This document shows positions 27,024-36,139 of a stretch of DNA of 64,000 nt, in pieces; the first letter of the stretch is position 1; every line of letters begins with the position of its first letter. The stretch lies in assembly GCA_963931085.1 (NCBI GenBank), contig OZ006973.1, positions 1,116,001-1,180,000 on the forward strand, read 5' to 3'. Position numbers and translations under genes: made by a program. The notes under the pieces were generated by a model. That model was not told the origin of the DNA. It did not search any database and saw nothing but the letters and a program-made list of their open reading frames with translations. The stretch comes from UMGS1994 sp944386155. GTDB lineage: Bacteria; Bacillota; Clostridia; TANB77; CAG-508.

Positions 27024-28028
27024 TTATTCGTCAATACTTACTATATCCATAAGATTATAATTTTTTTCGCTAATTATACGATAAGTCTTATTAAAACCGC
27101 CATCTAATATTGTTATTTTATCCCCGACTATATACCATTTCTTTCCTTCATACTCATCATCTTTTAGCATACGTTCTTCACCTATATATTTTCCATCTCT
27201 ATATTCTATATCTCTTACTCTTATTTGCTTTTCTTCATATTTAGAATAAACTCTTATATTGGCATTTTCCCCATTTTCTACTTTTTCTAAAAATTCATAA
27301 AATTTATCTTCTCCAGAATAAAACTTATAATTCTTAATTACTACACAACCTTCTTCTATTGCGTCTTCTATCTTGTATTCTCTTGGAAGTTCATCAATAT
27401 CTGTATACCCTTCCATCACTGGTGTTTCATATATATACTTAACTACTATATTTTCTTTATATTTATCTTTACTTAACTTTGAAAATACTATTGTAGTCAT
27501 ATCTTCCTTTTCATCATTTGTTCTTACTTCTATTTCTAATGAGTCTTCTGTTTCAGTTATATCTGATATGTATATTCCGGCTATATATAAATGAGATGTT
27601 GTTATTACTATTAGAAAGTTATTGTTAAAATCTTCTTCTGTCATCTCAGGCATATTTTCCCATATGTCTCTTTCTTTATATTCCATATATTCTTCATATG
27701 TTTCTATAATTCCATATTCTATGCCATCTTCAAGATTATATATAAAATTATCATCATTCCTATTAAAATAATGTTTTGTATCAGACCAATCTGTCCTTTC
27801 TTGTTTCACTTCTTCTTTTGTATATTTTTGTACTACTGCATATGTTCCTCCTATTGCTGTTGCTGTTATTGTTATTACTAATAAGAAAGATGCTACTGTT
27901 TTTAGAAGTAATTTTTTATTAGATGCTTTATATTGTTTTTTTTCATAAAATTTATCTTTTTTTCTTGCTCTTGTCTCTATTTCGTATTTCTTCCATACTT
28001 CTTCTATAAATCTATTTTCATCTAACAT
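27024..28028 (-). CDS. Putative membrane anti-sigma factor
   Basis: A 334-residue protein with a cytoplasmic N-terminus of about 40 basic residues, one membrane helix (about 44-66) and a large extracytoplasmic domain. The gene starts inside the end of the ECF sigma gene (10-base overlap), a typical layout for a sigma/anti-sigma pair. The extracellular part (residues 70-334) has no motif I recognise. Sensing of an envelope signal is inference from context. Confidence 0.65.
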   Translation of the reverse strand: MLDENRFIEEVWKKYEIETRARKKDKFYEKKQYKASNKKLLLKTVASFLLVITITATAIGGTYAVVQKYTKEEVKQERTDWSDTKHYFNRNDDNFIYNLEDGIEYGIIETYEEYMEYKERDIWENMPEMTEEDFNNNFLIVITTSHLYIAGIYISDITETEDSLEIEVRTNDEKEDMTTIVFSKLSKDKYKENIVVKYIYETPVMEGYTDIDELPREYKIEDAIEEGCVVIKNYKFYSGEDKFYEFLEKVENGENANIRVYSKYEEKQIRVRDIEYRDGKYIGEERMLKDDEYEGKKWYIVGDKITILDGGFNKTYRIISEKNYNLMDIVSIDE

Positions 28029-28599
28029 TTTTCTTTACCTCCTTTCTCATTGTTTTTTCTAATGACTTTCTCGCTCTATGTGTCATCATTTTTAATTGTG
28101 GTACTGTTTTATTCAATATCCTGCTTATCTCTTTATATTTTAAGCCTTCTATGTCTTTTAAATATATTACTATTTGATAACTTTTCTTTAACTTTCCTAT
28201 TGCTTCATATATCTCTTTTTTGTTTTCTTCTTTTATTAAATCTTCATCTATATATGTTTCTTCTTTTTCTCTCATATATGCTTCATCATATGAGACCACT
28301 TTTCTTTCCCTTTTTAAATAATTTATTGCTCTACATTTTGCTATTGTATATAAATATGTTTTTAGAGAATATTTAAAGTCATATTCTGTTTTATTTATAA
28401 GTACATATACAAATGTATCTTGTGCTATATCTTCTGCTACTTCTATATTTTTTATGAATCTCATTATAAATGATATAAGTGGCTTTCTATATTTTCTTAT
28501 AATATTATTAAAAGCTTCCTCCTTTCCATTTAAAAACTCTTTATATAACTCTGCATCTGTTTTTCTATCTATTTCTATATCTTCTGCCGTGTAATTCAA
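28018..28599 (-). CDS. ECF-type RNA polymerase sigma factor
   Basis: A 193-residue sigma-70 family protein. Region 2 contains FNNIIRKYRKPLISFIMRFI and AEDIAQDTFVYVL. Region 4 has LKKSYQIVIYLKDIEGLKYKEI followed by SRILNKTVPQLKMMTHRARK. I place the start at TTG 28599 because AAGGAGGTG lies seven bases before it; the in-frame ATG at 28629 has no ribosome binding site. It overlaps the anti-sigma gene. It probably directs its own operon; the regulon is unknown. Confidence 0.88.
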   Translation of the reverse strand: MNYTAEDIEIDRKTDAELYKEFLNGKEEAFNNIIRKYRKPLISFIMRFIKNIEVAEDIAQDTFVYVLINKTEYDFKYSLKTYLYTIAKCRAINYLKRERKVVSYDEAYMREKEETYIDEDLIKEENKKEIYEAIGKLKKSYQIVIYLKDIEGLKYKEISRILNKTVPQLKMMTHRARKSLEKTMRKEVKKNVR

Positions 28600-28676
28600 T
28601 AAAGTGCACCTCCTTATCACTGCATTCATATATATATATATACATTTTAAATTTAAAAAAGTAACGGTTTTCCAAA

Positions 28677-28714
28677 AAAATTTTTCAAAAAAAAATAAAA
28701 CCTTATTTAAGGTT
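28677..28714 (-). terminator. Terminator of the D,D-carboxypeptidase gene
   Basis: A short stem (arms within 28699-28714) followed on the minus strand by TTTTATTTTTTTTTG. Confidence 0.75.
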
Positions 28715-28740
28715 CTATTCTAAAACATATTAATATTCTT

Positions 28741-29955
28741 TTATCTTAATAAATTAAACCACTTTTTGCATATTTCACCAGCTGTACTTATTAAGTTTTT
28801 CTTTTTTATTTGTTCCTCTGCTATAAGATTTACTTCCGCTATTGTTTTTTCGCCTCTCATAAATTTAACTTTTCCTAAAATTTCACCCTTTTCTACAGGA
28901 GCTATAATATTTTCTTTCATTTCAACTATAGTATCTATTTGATCTGTTTCATTCTTTTTAGTAATTTTACCAATACTATTATCATATATAACTCTTATCT
29001 TATTTTTAGTACCTTTTTGAACATCTATTTCTCTAACAAAGTCATTTTGGGTACATAATAATTCATATTTATAATTACTAAAACCATAATCTAATAACTT
29101 TCTAGCACAAGAAAATCTTTCTTTGCTAGTAGGAGCTTTCATAATTACTCCAATTAATGATAATCCCTCTTTTGTAGCTGAAGCTGATAAGTTAAAAAGT
29201 GCAAGAGATGTAGATCCAGTTTTAAGTCCAGTTGCTCCTGCATAATTTCTAATTAATTTATTTGTATTTACAAGCTCTGATTCTCCATTTCTAAGAGTGT
29301 CCATATATATTGTTGTATAATTTGTTATTTCAGGATATTTAGTAAGTAATTCTCTAGACATCAAAGCTATATCGTAAGCAGATGTTACATGACCTTCTTC
29401 ATCTATTCCGTGACAATTTTTAAAAGTAGTATCATTCATATTAAGAGCTTTTGCTTTTTCATTCATCATATTTACAAAGTTTTCTTCACTACCACCAATT
29501 TTTTCTGCCATAGCAACAGTACAGTCATTGGCAGATACTACACATATCGCTTTTAACATCTCGTCTACAGTTAGTGTCTCACTTTCATCAAGCCATATTT
29601 GTGATCCACCCATGGAAGAAGCATTTTCAGAACAAGGTATTTTATCTTCATATTTTAAGCTACCATTTTCTATAGCTTCCATAATAAGAAGTATTGTCAT
29701 CACTTTAGTAACACTAGCTGGTCTTAATTTTTCATGTTCGTTATGTGCATATAATACTTCTCCTGTAGATTGCTCTATTAATATACTAGACTCACAATTA
29801 AGTTCTAAAAAATTTCCTTCTTTATTATCAATATTTGCTACATTTTCATAATCTTCTGACCATACGGGAATAGTTAAATAAGTACCGTATACATTTATAC
29901 TTGAAAAGCAAATAACTAATAAAAAAATAAAAAACATATATATCTTTCTTTTCAT
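28741..29955 (-). CDS. D-alanyl-D-alanine carboxypeptidase (DacF/PBP5 family)
   Basis: A 404-residue low-molecular-weight penicillin-binding protein. It has a signal peptide (about 1-25), S81-V-T-K84 nucleophile motif, S141-A-N143, and K245-T-G247 in ATGLKTGSTS. A C-terminal beta-rich PBP5_C domain and an amphipathic terminal helix (ICKKWFNLL) attach it to the membrane. It removes the terminal D-Ala of peptidoglycan stem peptides. DacF-type paralogues act in spore cortex formation; vegetative DacA-type function is equally possible. Confidence 0.92.
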   Translation of the reverse strand: MKRKIYMFFIFLLVICFSSINVYGTYLTIPVWSEDYENVANIDNKEGNFLELNCESSILIEQSTGEVLYAHNEHEKLRPASVTKVMTILLIMEAIENGSLKYEDKIPCSENASSMGGSQIWLDESETLTVDEMLKAICVVSANDCTVAMAEKIGGSEENFVNMMNEKAKALNMNDTTFKNCHGIDEEGHVTSAYDIALMSRELLTKYPEITNYTTIYMDTLRNGESELVNTNKLIRNYAGATGLKTGSTSLALFNLSASATKEGLSLIGVIMKAPTSKERFSCARKLLDYGFSNYKYELLCTQNDFVREIDVQKGTKNKIRVIYDNSIGKITKKNETDQIDTIVEMKENIIAPVEKGEILGKVKFMRGEKTIAEVNLIAEEQIKKKNLISTAGEICKKWFNLLR

Positions 29956-30081
29956 TTCTATCTCTCCTAATCTTTTTTTAATATATATGCTTTTTATATT
30001 TTTTCTATTACATTTTAACTTATATATATTTTACAATTTGCCTTTTAAATCTTTTATTTTTTTATTTCCATATATTTTTTA

Positions 30082-30111
30082 TGGACAATTTAATATATAA
30101 GATGTTAAAAT
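30082..30111 (+). promoter_or_regulatory. Candidate sigma-A promoter of the GH25-SH3 gene
   Basis: TGGACA at 30082-30087 and TAAAAT at 30106-30111 with an 18-base spacer, 30 bases before the start codon. Confidence 0.5.
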
Positions 30112-30141
30112 GTGTTTAAATAAAAATATATGGAGTAAAAT

Positions 30142-31179
30142 ATGGGAAAAAATAAATTTTTTATGATTATTGTAATAGTACTTTTATTACTAGTTTGCCT
30201 AATTATAGGATTAAAAACATATTTTGAAAAAGTAAATCAAGAAGAAATAGATTCATCTATTCATGGCGTTGTAATTGCTAGAGAAGCACCTTTTTATTCA
30301 AGACCTAAAACTGAAAATGTAAAACAATTAAAACTCCTTGAAAAAGGTGAAAACGTATACATATTAGATGAATTCGAAAAAGATGGTATTGAATGGTACA
30401 AAGTAAAAATTGATGGAAAAACAAATGGTTACATGAGAGCTGAAAACGTAGACTACTATGAAGAAGTAAATTCTGAAAAAGTTTTAGTAACTGATGTATC
30501 TCATTTTAATATTGGAAAAAGTTTTGATACTATGGAAGAATTTCAAGTATTTTTACTAGAATCAAAAATAGATTCAGTATATATTAGAGCTGGTGGAAGA
30601 GGCTATGGAACAGAAGGAAACTTCTACTATGACAAAAACTATAAAGATTATATAAATGCATGTGAATATCTTGGAATCCCATATGGTTTTTACTTTTTAG
30701 ATGAAGCTTTAAATGATGAAGAAATTGAAGAAGAAGTTGAATTCATAAAAAACTTTTTAAATGAAAATGCAGGGCCAAATCATAAGCTTCCTGTTGCAAT
30801 AGATATAGAAAAACATGTTGAAAAAGGAAGATGTGATGATATATGGCTTTCAAGAGCTACACTAGTACAAAAACTATTAGATAGACTAAAGGAAGAAAAT
30901 ATCGATACTATAGTATATACAAATGCTAAAATAGCTGATTTATATTTATCTACTTTAAACACAGAATTTTGGATTGCATACTATCCAGATGAAGGCAAAA
31001 TCCCAGATTATTGGTATTTTGATACAGACCAAGAAGCTGCTCAAAATGTTGAACTTCAGAAAAAAACTATTGGATGGCAATTTACAGAATCAGGTGCAGG
31101 TATAGATATTCCTGTAGATATTGATATGTCTATTATGAAAAAAGACTTTTATAAAAAAAATAATTCTATTTTTAATTAA
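30142..31179 (+). CDS. Membrane-anchored GH25 lysozyme-like protein with SH3 domain
   Basis: A 345-residue protein. It has an N-terminal membrane anchor (about 5-27), a bacterial SH3 domain (about 45-110, with YSRPKTENVKQLKLLEKGE and EWYKVKIDGK), then a GH25 barrel (about 120-340). The barrel has VTDVSHFN, YIRAGGRGY, the acidic pair in AIDIEKH, WIAYY and IGWQFTESG. GH25 enzymes cleave the MurNAc-GlcNAc bond of peptidoglycan. TGGAG precedes the ATG. It is monocistronic and convergent with rubrerythrin. A second GH25 gene lies at 32430-33576. Confidence 0.88.
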   Translation: MGKNKFFMIIVIVLLLLVCLIIGLKTYFEKVNQEEIDSSIHGVVIAREAPFYSRPKTENVKQLKLLEKGENVYILDEFEKDGIEWYKVKIDGKTNGYMRAENVDYYEEVNSEKVLVTDVSHFNIGKSFDTMEEFQVFLLESKIDSVYIRAGGRGYGTEGNFYYDKNYKDYINACEYLGIPYGFYFLDEALNDEEIEEEVEFIKNFLNENAGPNHKLPVAIDIEKHVEKGRCDDIWLSRATLVQKLLDRLKEENIDTIVYTNAKIADLYLSTLNTEFWIAYYPDEGKIPDYWYFDTDQEAAQNVELQKKTIGWQFTESGAGIDIPVDIDMSIMKKDFYKKNNSIFN

Positions 31180-31260
31180 TATAATTTAAAATTGAAGTAA
31201 CTAAAATAAAAAAATAAAAAGTAAAAATAATAGTAAAAAAGTTAAAATGAAAATAAAAAA

Positions 31261-31305
31261 ATAAAAGCTAAAACATTAAATTAAAATCTGTGTTTTAGCT
31301 TTTAT
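31261..31305. terminator. Bidirectional terminator between GH25-SH3 and rubrerythrin genes
   Basis: Perfect 15-base arms (31261-31275 and 31291-31305), with AT-rich T-runs on both strands. It serves the convergent genes on either side. Confidence 0.85.
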
Positions 31306-31332
31306 TTTATATTATATTATTAATTATTGATA

Positions 31333-31872
31333 TTAATAATTCTCTGCTTTTAATTCGAAAAAGCTCTTTGGATGAGCACATACTGGGCATACTTCTGGAG
31401 CTTGTTTTCCAATGTGAATATGTCCACAGTTTCTACATTTCCAAATTTTATCTCCGTCTCTTGAAAAAACTATTCCTTCTTCAATATTTCCTATTAATTT
31501 TCTATATCTTTCTTCATGTTCTTTTTCAATTTTAGCAACTTCTTCAAATAAGTATGCAATATGATCAAAACCTTCTTCTTTTGCAGTTTTTGCAAATTCA
31601 GCATACATATCTGTCCATTCATAATTTTCTCCAGCTGCTGCATCTTCTAAATTTTCCATTGTTCCTGGTATATCACCACCATGAAGTAATTTAAACCACA
31701 TTTTAGCATGTTCTTTTTCATTTGCAGCTGTTTCTTCAAATATAGCAGCAATTTGCTCATATCCGTCTTTTTTAGCTTTGCTTGCATAATATGTGTATTT
31801 GTTTCTTGCTTGAGACTCCCCAGCAAATGCAGCAAGTAAATTTGCTTCTGTTTTTGAACCTTTTAATTCCAT
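31333..31872 (-). CDS. rbr: Rubrerythrin
   Basis: A 179-residue protein. The N-terminal four-helix diiron domain has its E-x-x-H type ligands (FAGESQARNKYTYY, ANEKEHAKMW, FEEVAKIEKEHEERY). A C-terminal rubredoxin-like Fe(SCys)4 domain has CRNCGH and CPVCAH. It reduces hydrogen peroxide using reduced rubredoxin or ferredoxin in anaerobes. It lies 20 bases after the PerR-like regulator gene, in the same operon, so peroxide induction through the box at 32302 is likely. Confidence 0.96.
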   Translation of the reverse strand: MELKGSKTEANLLAAFAGESQARNKYTYYASKAKKDGYEQIAAIFEETAANEKEHAKMWFKLLHGGDIPGTMENLEDAAAGENYEWTDMYAEFAKTAKEEGFDHIAYLFEEVAKIEKEHEERYRKLIGNIEEGIVFSRDGDKIWKCRNCGHIHIGKQAPEVCPVCAHPKSFFELKAENY

Positions 31873-31892
31873 TTTAACATCTCCTTTATACT

Positions 31893-32288
31893 TTAATTTT
31901 TTTGAAGTTTATTTTTACACTTGTCACATAAAATTTGCAGAGAAAAATCATTAATATCAATATTTTCTCCTATCTGTTTTTTTAAACTTTTTCCAATATT
32001 TGCAACATCAAAATCATATACAAAATCAAATACTTTTCCACAGCTTGCACAAATAGCGTGATAATGTGGATAATTTACTAAATCATATCTATCTGGTCCT
32101 TCTATTTTAGATATTTTAATTATCTTTTTGTCTATGACTAGATTTTTTAGATTTCTGTAAACTGTCCCTTTACTTGCAGTAGAATTATTTTCTTTGACTT
32201 TGCTATATATTTCTTCTGCTGTTGGATGGTTTTTAAGTTCTTTTATTGCATTTAATACTTCTTCTCTCTGCTTTGAATAATTTTTCAT
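31893..32288 (-). CDS. perR: Fur-family regulator, PerR type
   Basis: A 131-residue Fur-family repressor. The DNA-binding domain has NHPTAEEIYSKVK and KGTVYRNLKNLV. The regulatory site is in GPDRYDLVNYPHYHAICASCG. The structural zinc site uses CASC and CDKC. The short N-terminus, linkage to rubrerythrin and an operator in its own promoter argue for PerR rather than Fur or Zur. PerR senses peroxide by metal-catalysed histidine oxidation. Confidence 0.85.
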   Translation of the reverse strand: MKNYSKQREEVLNAIKELKNHPTAEEIYSKVKENNSTASKGTVYRNLKNLVIDKKIIKISKIEGPDRYDLVNYPHYHAICASCGKVFDFVYDFDVANIGKSLKKQIGENIDINDFSLQILCDKCKNKLQKN

Positions 32289-32301
32289 AAACCTCTCCTT
32301 A

Positions 32302-32322
32302 AAATAGGAATAATTCCTATTT
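32302..32322. promoter_or_regulatory. PerR/Fur-type operator box
   Basis: A perfect 10-1-10 palindrome: AAATAGGAAT, a central A, ATTCCTATTT. It lies 14 bases upstream of the perR start. Size and symmetry fit PerR boxes, which implies autoregulation of the perR-rbr operon. Confidence 0.75.
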
Positions 32323-32429
32323 TTATATCTGCATTATATCATCTTTTAATATTTTTGCAAGCATTTTTTATTTTTATTTTATATATTTAATTTTTATATT
32401 TTACTTCTTATATTTTACTTTTAATTTTT

Positions 32430-33576
32430 TTATTTATTTTCACTTATTGATGTTATTCTTAAAATCTCATTTGGATATATTAAATTTGGATTTTTAATAT
32501 CATTTAATCTCAAAATCTGATCTACTTTAACATTATACTTTCTTGCTATTTTACTTAAGTTATCTCCGCTTCTTTACTGTATAAAGTACTTTTCCTGTTG
32601 CTCTTTTATCTATTCCTTTATCTATAGAATTTTCTATAATTTTTAATCTCTCTCCAACATATATTTTATCTCTATCTTTTATATTATTTAGCTCAACTAT
32701 TTCATCTATTCTAGTATTATATTTTTTTGCTATATCATATAAAGTATCTCCTCTTTTTACTACATAATCTACTTCTCTTGTATTTTTTACTTTCTTTTTC
32801 GTCTTTTCTTCTGGGATGTTAGAAGTATCTTTCAAAAATATATTTTCTGTGTATCTATCTCTATCTACATTTCCTTTTATTCCTGATACTCTTCCATTAT
32901 CTTCATATTGAATTCCTGTCCAGTTTTCCCAATCTAGTCTAGCTTTTTCAAGTTCTCTATAATCTCCATAATATGCAAGCCATAATGGATATTCAGTAAG
33001 TTCTTTTATATTAAATCTATCTCTAGCATTTGACAAGTCTGAATATATAATTACATCTTTTCCAGTTACTTTTTTCAGTTCTTCAATAAAAGCAATCGCA
33101 ACTTTTCTAGATTCTTCTTTGTTTAATCCATAAAACCTTTCATAATCCATTGCAAGTTTACAATCTATTTGCTTTTTCTCTATTACTTTGTGAAAAAATC
33201 TTGCTTCTTCTCTTGCTTCTTCTGTACTAGTAGCTGTTAAAAAATGATATACCCCAACTTTTAGACCATTTTTTTTGGCATTTCTATAATTTATATCAAA
33301 ATATGGATCTTTAAAGTTTTCTCCTTCACTTGCTTTTATATACACTATATCAATTCCATCTTCTTTAACCTTTTTATAATCTATATAGCCTTGCCAAGAG
33401 CTAACATCTATCCCATTATATATATTTCCTTCACCTTTATCTATTGAATATGAATAATTTTTAAATATTCCGAAATTAAACAAATTAACAATTAAAATAA
33501 TCATTAAAATAAAAATTACTTTAAATATATTTTTTACTAAATACATGTTTGTATTTATACTTTTAATTTTTTCCAA
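32430..33576 (-). CDS. GH25 lysozyme-like protein with two LysM domains, reading frame shifts +1 at CGG (32566-32568)
   Basis: The start is probably TTG 33576 (AAAGGAG eight bases upstream). It has a membrane anchor (about 12-35), a GH25 barrel (NGIDVSSWQGYIDY, IVYIKASEG, VGVYHF, AMDYERF, LWLAYYGD), then LysM 1 (YVVKRGDTLYDIAKKYN). After KVLYTVKK comes in-frame CGG-AGA-TAA. Dropping the C at 32568 gives GDNLSKIARKYNVKVDQIL, and a complete second LysM domain ends in YPNEILRI, with the stop at 32430. The joined protein is about 381 residues. LysM binds GlcNAc of peptidoglycan; GH25 cleaves it. Without the shift the second LysM is lost after K-K. Confidence 0.85.
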
Positions 33577-33656
33577 ATTAAAAACTCCTTTCATATAATT
33601 ATTTTAATCTATAATATGAAAGAAGCTTTTATCTTGTGATTTTTCTATATTTTAAA

Positions 33657-35384
33657 TTATTTTTTTGAATATTCTTCTATTAATTTATAATTCTTAAACA
33701 TATTGTAATAACCATTTATATTATGTTGTACATCATCTATTCTTACTCTAAAATCATCATCTCTTGTAAAAAAAGAATTTACAATCCTACTTGGGTTTTT
33801 AAAATACATTGCTATTTCTTTATAAAATAATCCATTTAATTGATAATCTGCCCTATAATAAATTGCACTTATTAAGTCTTCTACATCAAAATCATCTATA
33901 AATATATTATTTTTACTTGCTCTATCATAAATTTCAAGACCAACAGTAAGTAGTTCTAAATTTATTGGATTACAATAATTTGTATTTACTATTGTAGATA
34001 AATTGTCTCTAACATTCTTAAGTCCTAATTCAAAATATTCTTTTTTAGGGTTATATTTTGTAACTTCATTTACCGCATATTCAATCCAATGATCTTTATG
34101 TTTTTCATAATTATTTTCATAGAAGTAATCAAGTGCTTTTTCAGCTGCTTTTAAATATTTCTCATCTTTCGTATATTCATATAATTTTGCAAGTGCAAAT
34201 GTTGCTTCACCGTCATAATATACTGTTCTATATTCTTCGTATTTCTTAAAGTCCGGATACATATACACATGATAATAAGAACCGTCTTCATTTTGCATAT
34301 CTAAGATTCCATTTCCAAGCTTTAATACAAGCTCTTTATATTCATCTGTATTAAATGTTTCCATATATTCTATAAACATTAATATTCCGATTCCATTAGC
34401 ACCAAGTTTAATTTCGTTATTTTTATTTTCAATAATATATGATGTGTTTTCATCTTTATCTTTAACAGACTTATTAACTACAAATTTAGTTGCAAGTTCT
34501 ATATTTTCTTTTAGCTCTTTATTTTTAGTGATCTTATATACTTCTAACATACTCCATACAGTTCCTTCATGTCTTAAAATATTATATGTATTTGTAGTAT
34601 TATCATCTAATGGATTATATCTATATATAAACTTACCATTTTCATCTACACAATCAATTAAATACTCTGATGCATTTTCCATTATTTCTATTAATCTTAC
34701 TTCTCTTAAGTCTTTTTCTTCTTTTCTTCCATAATTTTCAGACTCTATTCCAAGTCTATAAACTTCTTTTTCATCGTACATATAACTTATACAAGAAAAT
34801 GAAATAAATTCATCTGGAAGATTGTCTATTCCTTTTAAATTTTTATTTTCACTATTCAAATATTTATTTAGATTTTCTAAATTAATTTCTCTGTTTTTAT
34901 AATCTATTATTTTATTTACATTTAGTTCATTTTCTAATAAAGCTACATCATAATTTTTATCTAATGAAAGTCCTTTTCTGTATTCATTTTCGCTTCCGAA
35001 TAAATCTTCTTTTAGATCATTTGTCTTTAGTACTTCTTCTTTATTTACAACATCAATTCTAACCCATTCAGGATTAATTTTATATAAAGATATGTTTACT
35101 TTCATTTTGCTTTTGGCATTATCTATAGCTTCTTTTAAAGTATTACCTATTCCATTTGTAACATAAGCTTTTTCTTTAGAATCTGATACAGATAAAAATA
35201 CTACATATTCTTCCCTTGCAAAATTTAAATCTTTATCATTTAATAAACTTTCTTGTAATTTAGAAACTTTTTTATTTAACTTTATAACTCCATTCCCATT
35301 TAAAAATATCATATATCCTATATATGATAGCACTATTACAGTACATATCATTAAAATTATAATTAAAACTATCTTTTTATCCAT
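33657..35384 (-). CDS. Membrane-anchored protein with six-hairpin (alpha/alpha) toroid-like domain
   Basis: A 575-residue protein with an N-terminal anchor (about 5-27) and an N-terminal domain of about 200 residues that I do not recognise. The C-terminal domain (about 235-560) has repeated helical hairpins: YNILRHEGTVWSMLEVYKIT, GANGIGILMFIEYMET, DMQNEDGSYYHVYMYPD and YYDGEATFALAKLYEYT. The spacing suggests a six-hairpin glycosidase-like or lyase-like fold, found in secreted polysaccharide-acting proteins. Substrate and activity are unknown. Downstream is the GH25-LysM gene in the same orientation. Confidence 0.65.
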   Translation of the reverse strand: MDKKIVLIIILMICTVIVLSYIGYMIFLNGNGVIKLNKKVSKLQESLLNDKDLNFAREEYVVFLSVSDSKEKAYVTNGIGNTLKEAIDNAKSKMKVNISLYKINPEWVRIDVVNKEEVLKTNDLKEDLFGSENEYRKGLSLDKNYDVALLENELNVNKIIDYKNREINLENLNKYLNSENKNLKGIDNLPDEFISFSCISYMYDEKEVYRLGIESENYGRKEEKDLREVRLIEIMENASEYLIDCVDENGKFIYRYNPLDDNTTNTYNILRHEGTVWSMLEVYKITKNKELKENIELATKFVVNKSVKDKDENTSYIIENKNNEIKLGANGIGILMFIEYMETFNTDEYKELVLKLGNGILDMQNEDGSYYHVYMYPDFKKYEEYRTVYYDGEATFALAKLYEYTKDEKYLKAAEKALDYFYENNYEKHKDHWIEYAVNEVTKYNPKKEYFELGLKNVRDNLSTIVNTNYCNPINLELLTVGLEIYDRASKNNIFIDDFDVEDLISAIYYRADYQLNGLFYKEIAMYFKNPSRIVNSFFTRDDDFRVRIDDVQHNINGYYNMFKNYKLIEEYSKK

Positions 35385-35485
35385 ATATTCACCTTTTATG
35401 ATTTATTTAATCTATATTAAACTATATAAATATCATAATATAAAAGAAATTAAATATCAATAATACTAAAAAGATTTATCAGTAT

Positions 35486-35514
35486 TTGACTGAAATGGCT
35501 TTTTATGGTATAAT
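35486..35514 (+). promoter_or_regulatory. Near-consensus sigma-A promoter
   Basis: TTGACT (35486-35491), a 17-base spacer and TATAAT (35509-35514). It is the best vegetative promoter seen in the window. It lies 229 bases upstream of rpmB and directs transcription into a segment with a strong hairpin, so it may drive a small RNA, a long rpmB leader or both. Confidence 0.75.
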
Positions 35515-35520
35515 TGCTTT

Positions 35521-35612
35521 GCAAAAAAAGAACTTCTTTTATAGATGCTAAAAGCATTTTATATATAACGATTTCACTATAAAGAAGATGTGGAAAAATC
35601 TACATCTTCTTA
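35521..35612 (+). ncRNA. Candidate small RNA or rpmB leader
   Basis: The segment begins seven bases after the TATAAT. It contains a small ATGC/GCAT hairpin near 35547-35559 and ends in a 13-base stem (35582-35594 with 35599-35611, one G-U wobble). No coding potential is evident. Sequence after the hairpin is A/T-rich with T-runs further on (35640-35665). I recognise no known RNA family. Confidence 0.4.
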
Positions 35613-35670
35613 TCCTTTGAAATGTTTTAAATTTTTTTGTAACTTTTTTAGATTTTTTAAAATAAAAACC

Positions 35671-35699
35671 TTGTATTTTTAAAAAATCTATGCTAATAT
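35671..35699 (+). promoter_or_regulatory. rpmB-proximal promoter
   Basis: TTGTAT (35671-35676), a 17-base spacer and TAATAT (35694-35699), 44 bases before the rpmB start. Confidence 0.55.
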
Positions 35700-35742
35700 A
35701 TTAAATAGTCAGTTTAATAAATGTAATGGAGGTGTAAACAGT

Positions 35743-35940
35743 ATGGCAAAATGTGCAATTTGTGAAAAAAATGCAACTTTCGGAAATCAATTAAGTATCA
35801 CTCGTTCTCATATTAGTAAGAGAACATCAAGAACATGGAAACCAAACTTAAGAAAAGTAAAAGCAATAGTGAACGGAGAACCAAAAAGAATAACAGTATG
35901 CGCTAAATGTTTACGTTCTGGAAAAGTAAAAAGAGCTTAA
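35743..35940 (+). CDS. rpmB: 50S ribosomal protein L28
   Basis: A 65-residue L28: MAKCAICEKNATFGNQ, then SHISKRTSRTWKPNLRKV, and a C-terminal CAKCLRSGKVKR. The cysteine pairs (C-x-x-C at both ends) mark the zinc-binding version. The ATG follows GGAGGTG. Its closeness to spoVM is the same as in Bacillus. Confidence 0.96.
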   Translation: MAKCAICEKNATFGNQLSITRSHISKRTSRTWKPNLRKVKAIVNGEPKRITVCAKCLRSGKVKRA

Positions 35941-35959
35941 GTTTATATAAAAATAAATT

Positions 35960-35995
35960 GTGATGTATTTTAAAAATACATCACTTTTATTTTTT
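35960..35995 (+). terminator. rpmB terminator
   Basis: Perfect 11-base arms (35960-35970 and 35974-35984) followed by TTTTATTTTTT. It may also stop the convergent spoVM transcript. Confidence 0.85.
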
Positions 35996-36046
35996 AATTT
36001 AATTTTATTTTATTTTGTTTGATTTTGTTTAATTTTTATTTTTAAT

Positions 36047-36124
36047 TTATTTATCTTTTACACCAAAAATAAATTTAACAATCCCTCTTAAACATTTAGG
36101 AACCTTTTTTACCACTACAAACAT
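36047..36124 (-). CDS. spoVM: SpoVM, 25-residue spore morphogenetic peptide
   Basis: The ATG at 36124 with AAGGGGG seven bases upstream encodes MFVVVKKVPKCLRGIVKFIF-GVKDK. It aligns along its length with Bacillus SpoVM (K-x-P-K-x-L-x-G-I-V-K/R-x-x-x-G) and keeps the proline at position 9, which is needed for curvature sensing, and the G-I-V core. Known role: an amphipathic helix that marks the convex forespore membrane and recruits SpoIVA, which is encoded at 18923. It sits next to rpmB, as in Bacillus. It is shorter than common gene-calling limits. The upstream 49-residue membrane protein is in the same unit. Confidence 0.8.
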   Translation of the reverse strand: MFVVVKKVPKCLRGIVKFIFGVKDK

Positions 36125-36139
36125 TTTTTTACCCCCTTT

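Noticed and set aside
28628..28645. TA-rich run upstream of the ECF sigma gene as a special element
   Set aside because: A simple AT dinucleotide run in an AT-rich genome; no further structure.
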